Below are positions 31,987-33,582 of a DNA stretch of 33,582 nt, piece by piece; position 1 is the stretch's first letter; each line of letters opens with the position of its first letter. Position numbers and translations under genes: made by a program. The stretch is taken from IMG/VR virus record IMGVR_UViG_3300001473_000102, positions 1-33,582 of that record. The stretch is one strand, 5' to 3'. The DNA is from a virus. The notes beneath the pieces were generated by a model. It made no database searches. It was not told the DNA's origin and saw only the letters and a list, made by a program, of their open reading frames with translations.

Positions 31987-33582
31987 CTAGTGGATCTTTC
32001 CTCTTAAGGTGGCCTGTTTGCCTGCAACAATCGCCGCCCATTCCGCATCCCTTGGTTCCACGCTATCTAAGATCCTCAATGCCTCTGAGTAATTGCCACT
32101 CGCTCCGCCAAAATCCCCGATCATCTCCAATATGATGGCGAGATGAAGGTGAGCGTCGAACCATCGGCGAGGCGTGTCTTTCTTTGTGTACAACAAGATG
32201 GCTGCTTCAGCGTGCTCCTTGGCCATGTATGCTAGCTCCAAGTTGCGCTCTTTCTCCGCCATCTGGCCATATGCGGTTGCGAGATTGAAGTTATAAAGCG
32301 CGAACTCACCTCTCGACTTTGAGGTTGATAGCAGTATCCGCCAAAGCTCAATTGCTCGGTTCTGCGCGTCCTTGTCACTAAGTGCGAAACCGGCCTTCCA
32401 TATTGCCGATGCCGCCATTGACCTTGTGTGTTTCTGAATATCCTGAGGAACATCAAGTGCGAGTATCTTCTCAGCTTCAATTATCACTTTGCGCCATCCA
32501 GTGTTCTTTTCCAGAAGTTCCGCATGTGTGGCAATGGCACTAATTAGATTACCTCGGACTCCAGCTGCTTCAGAGGCGCTTTCTAGTGATTCTCGAAGAG
32601 CATTTACGCCGCGCTGTGCTAGTGCAGGGTCTTCATTCAGCTCCGCTAGAAATTGATATGAAAGCCCAAGCAAGTTCAGCGGCATGGACAAGTCTAGATC
32701 TTCTGGTCGATTTGAATCGCTAATAAACTCCTCAATATAGTAAATTGATCTCTCTAGCCACTCACTGGTCCCGAGGCTTTCACTCAAGAAAAGACTGCTC
32801 TTGGCGTAGCCCCATAAGAGCGCAACCTTCGTATCCCAGCTAAACTTTCCAAATCCTTCCCAACGGATGAGAGCCTCGGTTTTTGCCGCTAAATCTTGTA
32901 TTCTTTCGGTCGGCACGTTTGCTGGCAGACCTGCCGCTAGAGGTCTGAATAGAGATAGAATTACCGCCTCTCTGACTACGTTTTCGGAGAACGTCTTGGA
33001 AATTTTGGCGTCCTGAATATTGTAATTCTCTATGTAAACGACAGGAATCCAATTATTGATAAAACCGATACGAAGACTGGAGTCTTTTTGAACAACATCT
33101 CCCCAAATCAAGAAATCAGCTTTTCTTTCGGACAATATCGCATTGGCCTCGCTTGTCACCGCCGCTTTTATCTCAGTTTGCGCCCCAACAGAGCCAAAAG
33201 CGAGGACTCGGCAAGAATGCACAACCTCAACACCTTCAAAGGATTGAAGTGCTGATCTTAAATAATCGGTTTGTCTACCGTGAGGATCATTTCTTAATCT
33301 TAATAGAACGATTACAAATTTGTCTTCTGGTAATATTGGGCTGATTACATTCCATCTATACCATTCATTTAAAGAGCATGAAATTTGTTGTGGTGTTGGA
33401 AGAATAAAATTAAGTATACCAGTTGAATAAGCTACAAAAAAAGCAGATATAATGCCTAAAAAATATAAAAGAGTGTGTTTTATTAATAGCTTCGATGTAT
33501 AATTACTTTTTTTATGTTTGTATTTACTCGGTTGCCGTGGTGCCCGTCGACGTAAGTACTTATTTCTTTGGTATTTGGCCAT
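31987..33582 (-). CDS. AT-rich membrane-anchored protein with TPR-like repeats
   Basis: Product of at least 531 aa; the first ATG coincides with the window edge, so the true start may lie beyond. A very basic N-terminus (YLRRRAPRQPSKYKHKK) precedes one membrane segment (about residues 35-60). An alpha/beta domain follows (KFVIVLLRLRNDPHGRQTDY, CRVLAFGSVGAQTEI, ADFLIWGDVV; about 85-190), then about 300 residues of helical pairs resembling TPRs (ALYNFNLATAYGQMAEKERN, AHLHLAIILEMIGDFGG). Related 'ligand-sensing domain plus TPR' layouts occur in bacterial signalling proteins. It is clearly AT-rich and opposed to the phage operon, so it is of separate origin: host gene or cargo. Confidence 0.7.
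   Translation of the reverse strand: MAKYQRNKYLRRRAPRQPSKYKHKKSNYTSKLLIKHTLLYFLGIISAFFVAYSTGILNFILPTPQQISCSLNEWYRWNVISPILPEDKFVIVLLRLRNDPHGRQTDYLRSALQSFEGVEVVHSCRVLAFGSVGAQTEIKAAVTSEANAILSERKADFLIWGDVVQKDSSLRIGFINNWIPVVYIENYNIQDAKISKTFSENVVREAVILSLFRPLAAGLPANVPTERIQDLAAKTEALIRWEGFGKFSWDTKVALLWGYAKSSLFLSESLGTSEWLERSIYYIEEFISDSNRPEDLDLSMPLNLLGLSYQFLAELNEDPALAQRGVNALRESLESASEAAGVRGNLISAIATHAELLEKNTGWRKVIIEAEKILALDVPQDIQKHTRSMAASAIWKAGFALSDKDAQNRAIELWRILLSTSKSRGEFALYNFNLATAYGQMAEKERNLELAYMAKEHAEAAILLYTKKDTPRRWFDAHLHLAIILEMIGDFGGASGNYSEALRILDSVEPRDAEWAAIVAGKQATLRGKIH

Noticed and set aside
1-33582. CRISPR array, tRNA or rRNA genes, insertion sequences
   Set aside because: No regularly spaced short repeats, cloverleaf-like genes, rRNA sequence or transposase was recognised.

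Overview
The window is the structural (late) region of a podovirus-type phage or prophage from a GC-rich bacterium. Base composition, ATGA/TGATG-coupled genes and alphaproteobacterial-looking gene families suggest an alphaproteobacterium (inference). No integrase, repressor, replication gene, endolysin, tRNA or rRNA was found. It may be a prophage, because genes that look like lysogenic-conversion cargo and an AT-rich, oppositely oriented gene lie at the right end, but an attachment site was not seen.

Layout. Positions 1-2709 hold five tightly coupled small virion-type genes, including one with repeated VWDE motifs. Positions 2709-8512 hold the packaging and head module: small terminase, large terminase, P22-type portal, scaffold and P22-type coat protein, with two rho-independent terminators. 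Positions 8759-19432 hold the tail-stub module. A P22 gp4-like adaptor and a P22 gp10-like plug protein bracket four paralogous tail-fibre/tailspike genes. The fibres share about 228 N-terminal residues and carry different C-terminal tips. A zinc-ribbon methyltransferase gene sits inside this array. Positions 19432-22865 hold a small beta protein, a GNAT-like gene and two tandem copies of a putative ejection protein.

Positions 23065-29682 hold three large virion-protein candidates flanked by two unusual membrane proteins built from repeated two-helix hairpins. Positions 29789-30750 carry two paralogous lipoproteins on the minus strand. Positions 30858-31579 hold a secreted small protein and a membrane-anchored coiled-coil protein. 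Positions 31987-33582 hold an AT-rich, minus-strand gene for a membrane-anchored repeat protein, probably of different origin.

How it works together. Terminase, portal, coat and scaffold build and fill the head. The gp4-like and gp10-like proteins close the portal, and the fibres probably dock at that site through their shared N-terminus. The most notable feature is the fibre array. Between the copies lie decayed pieces of the 5' end of the gp10-like gene and the 3' end of the gp4-like gene, including a 72-residue chimaeric ORF that joins the two. This is what repeated duplication or recombinational capture of a 'gp4 end - fibre - gp10 start' cassette would leave. The ejection-protein pair shows the same pattern, with a remnant of the upstream GNAT gene between the copies. 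All four fibre genes keep open frames and good ribosome-binding sites, so the phage could display several receptor specificities or use the array as a recombination reservoir.
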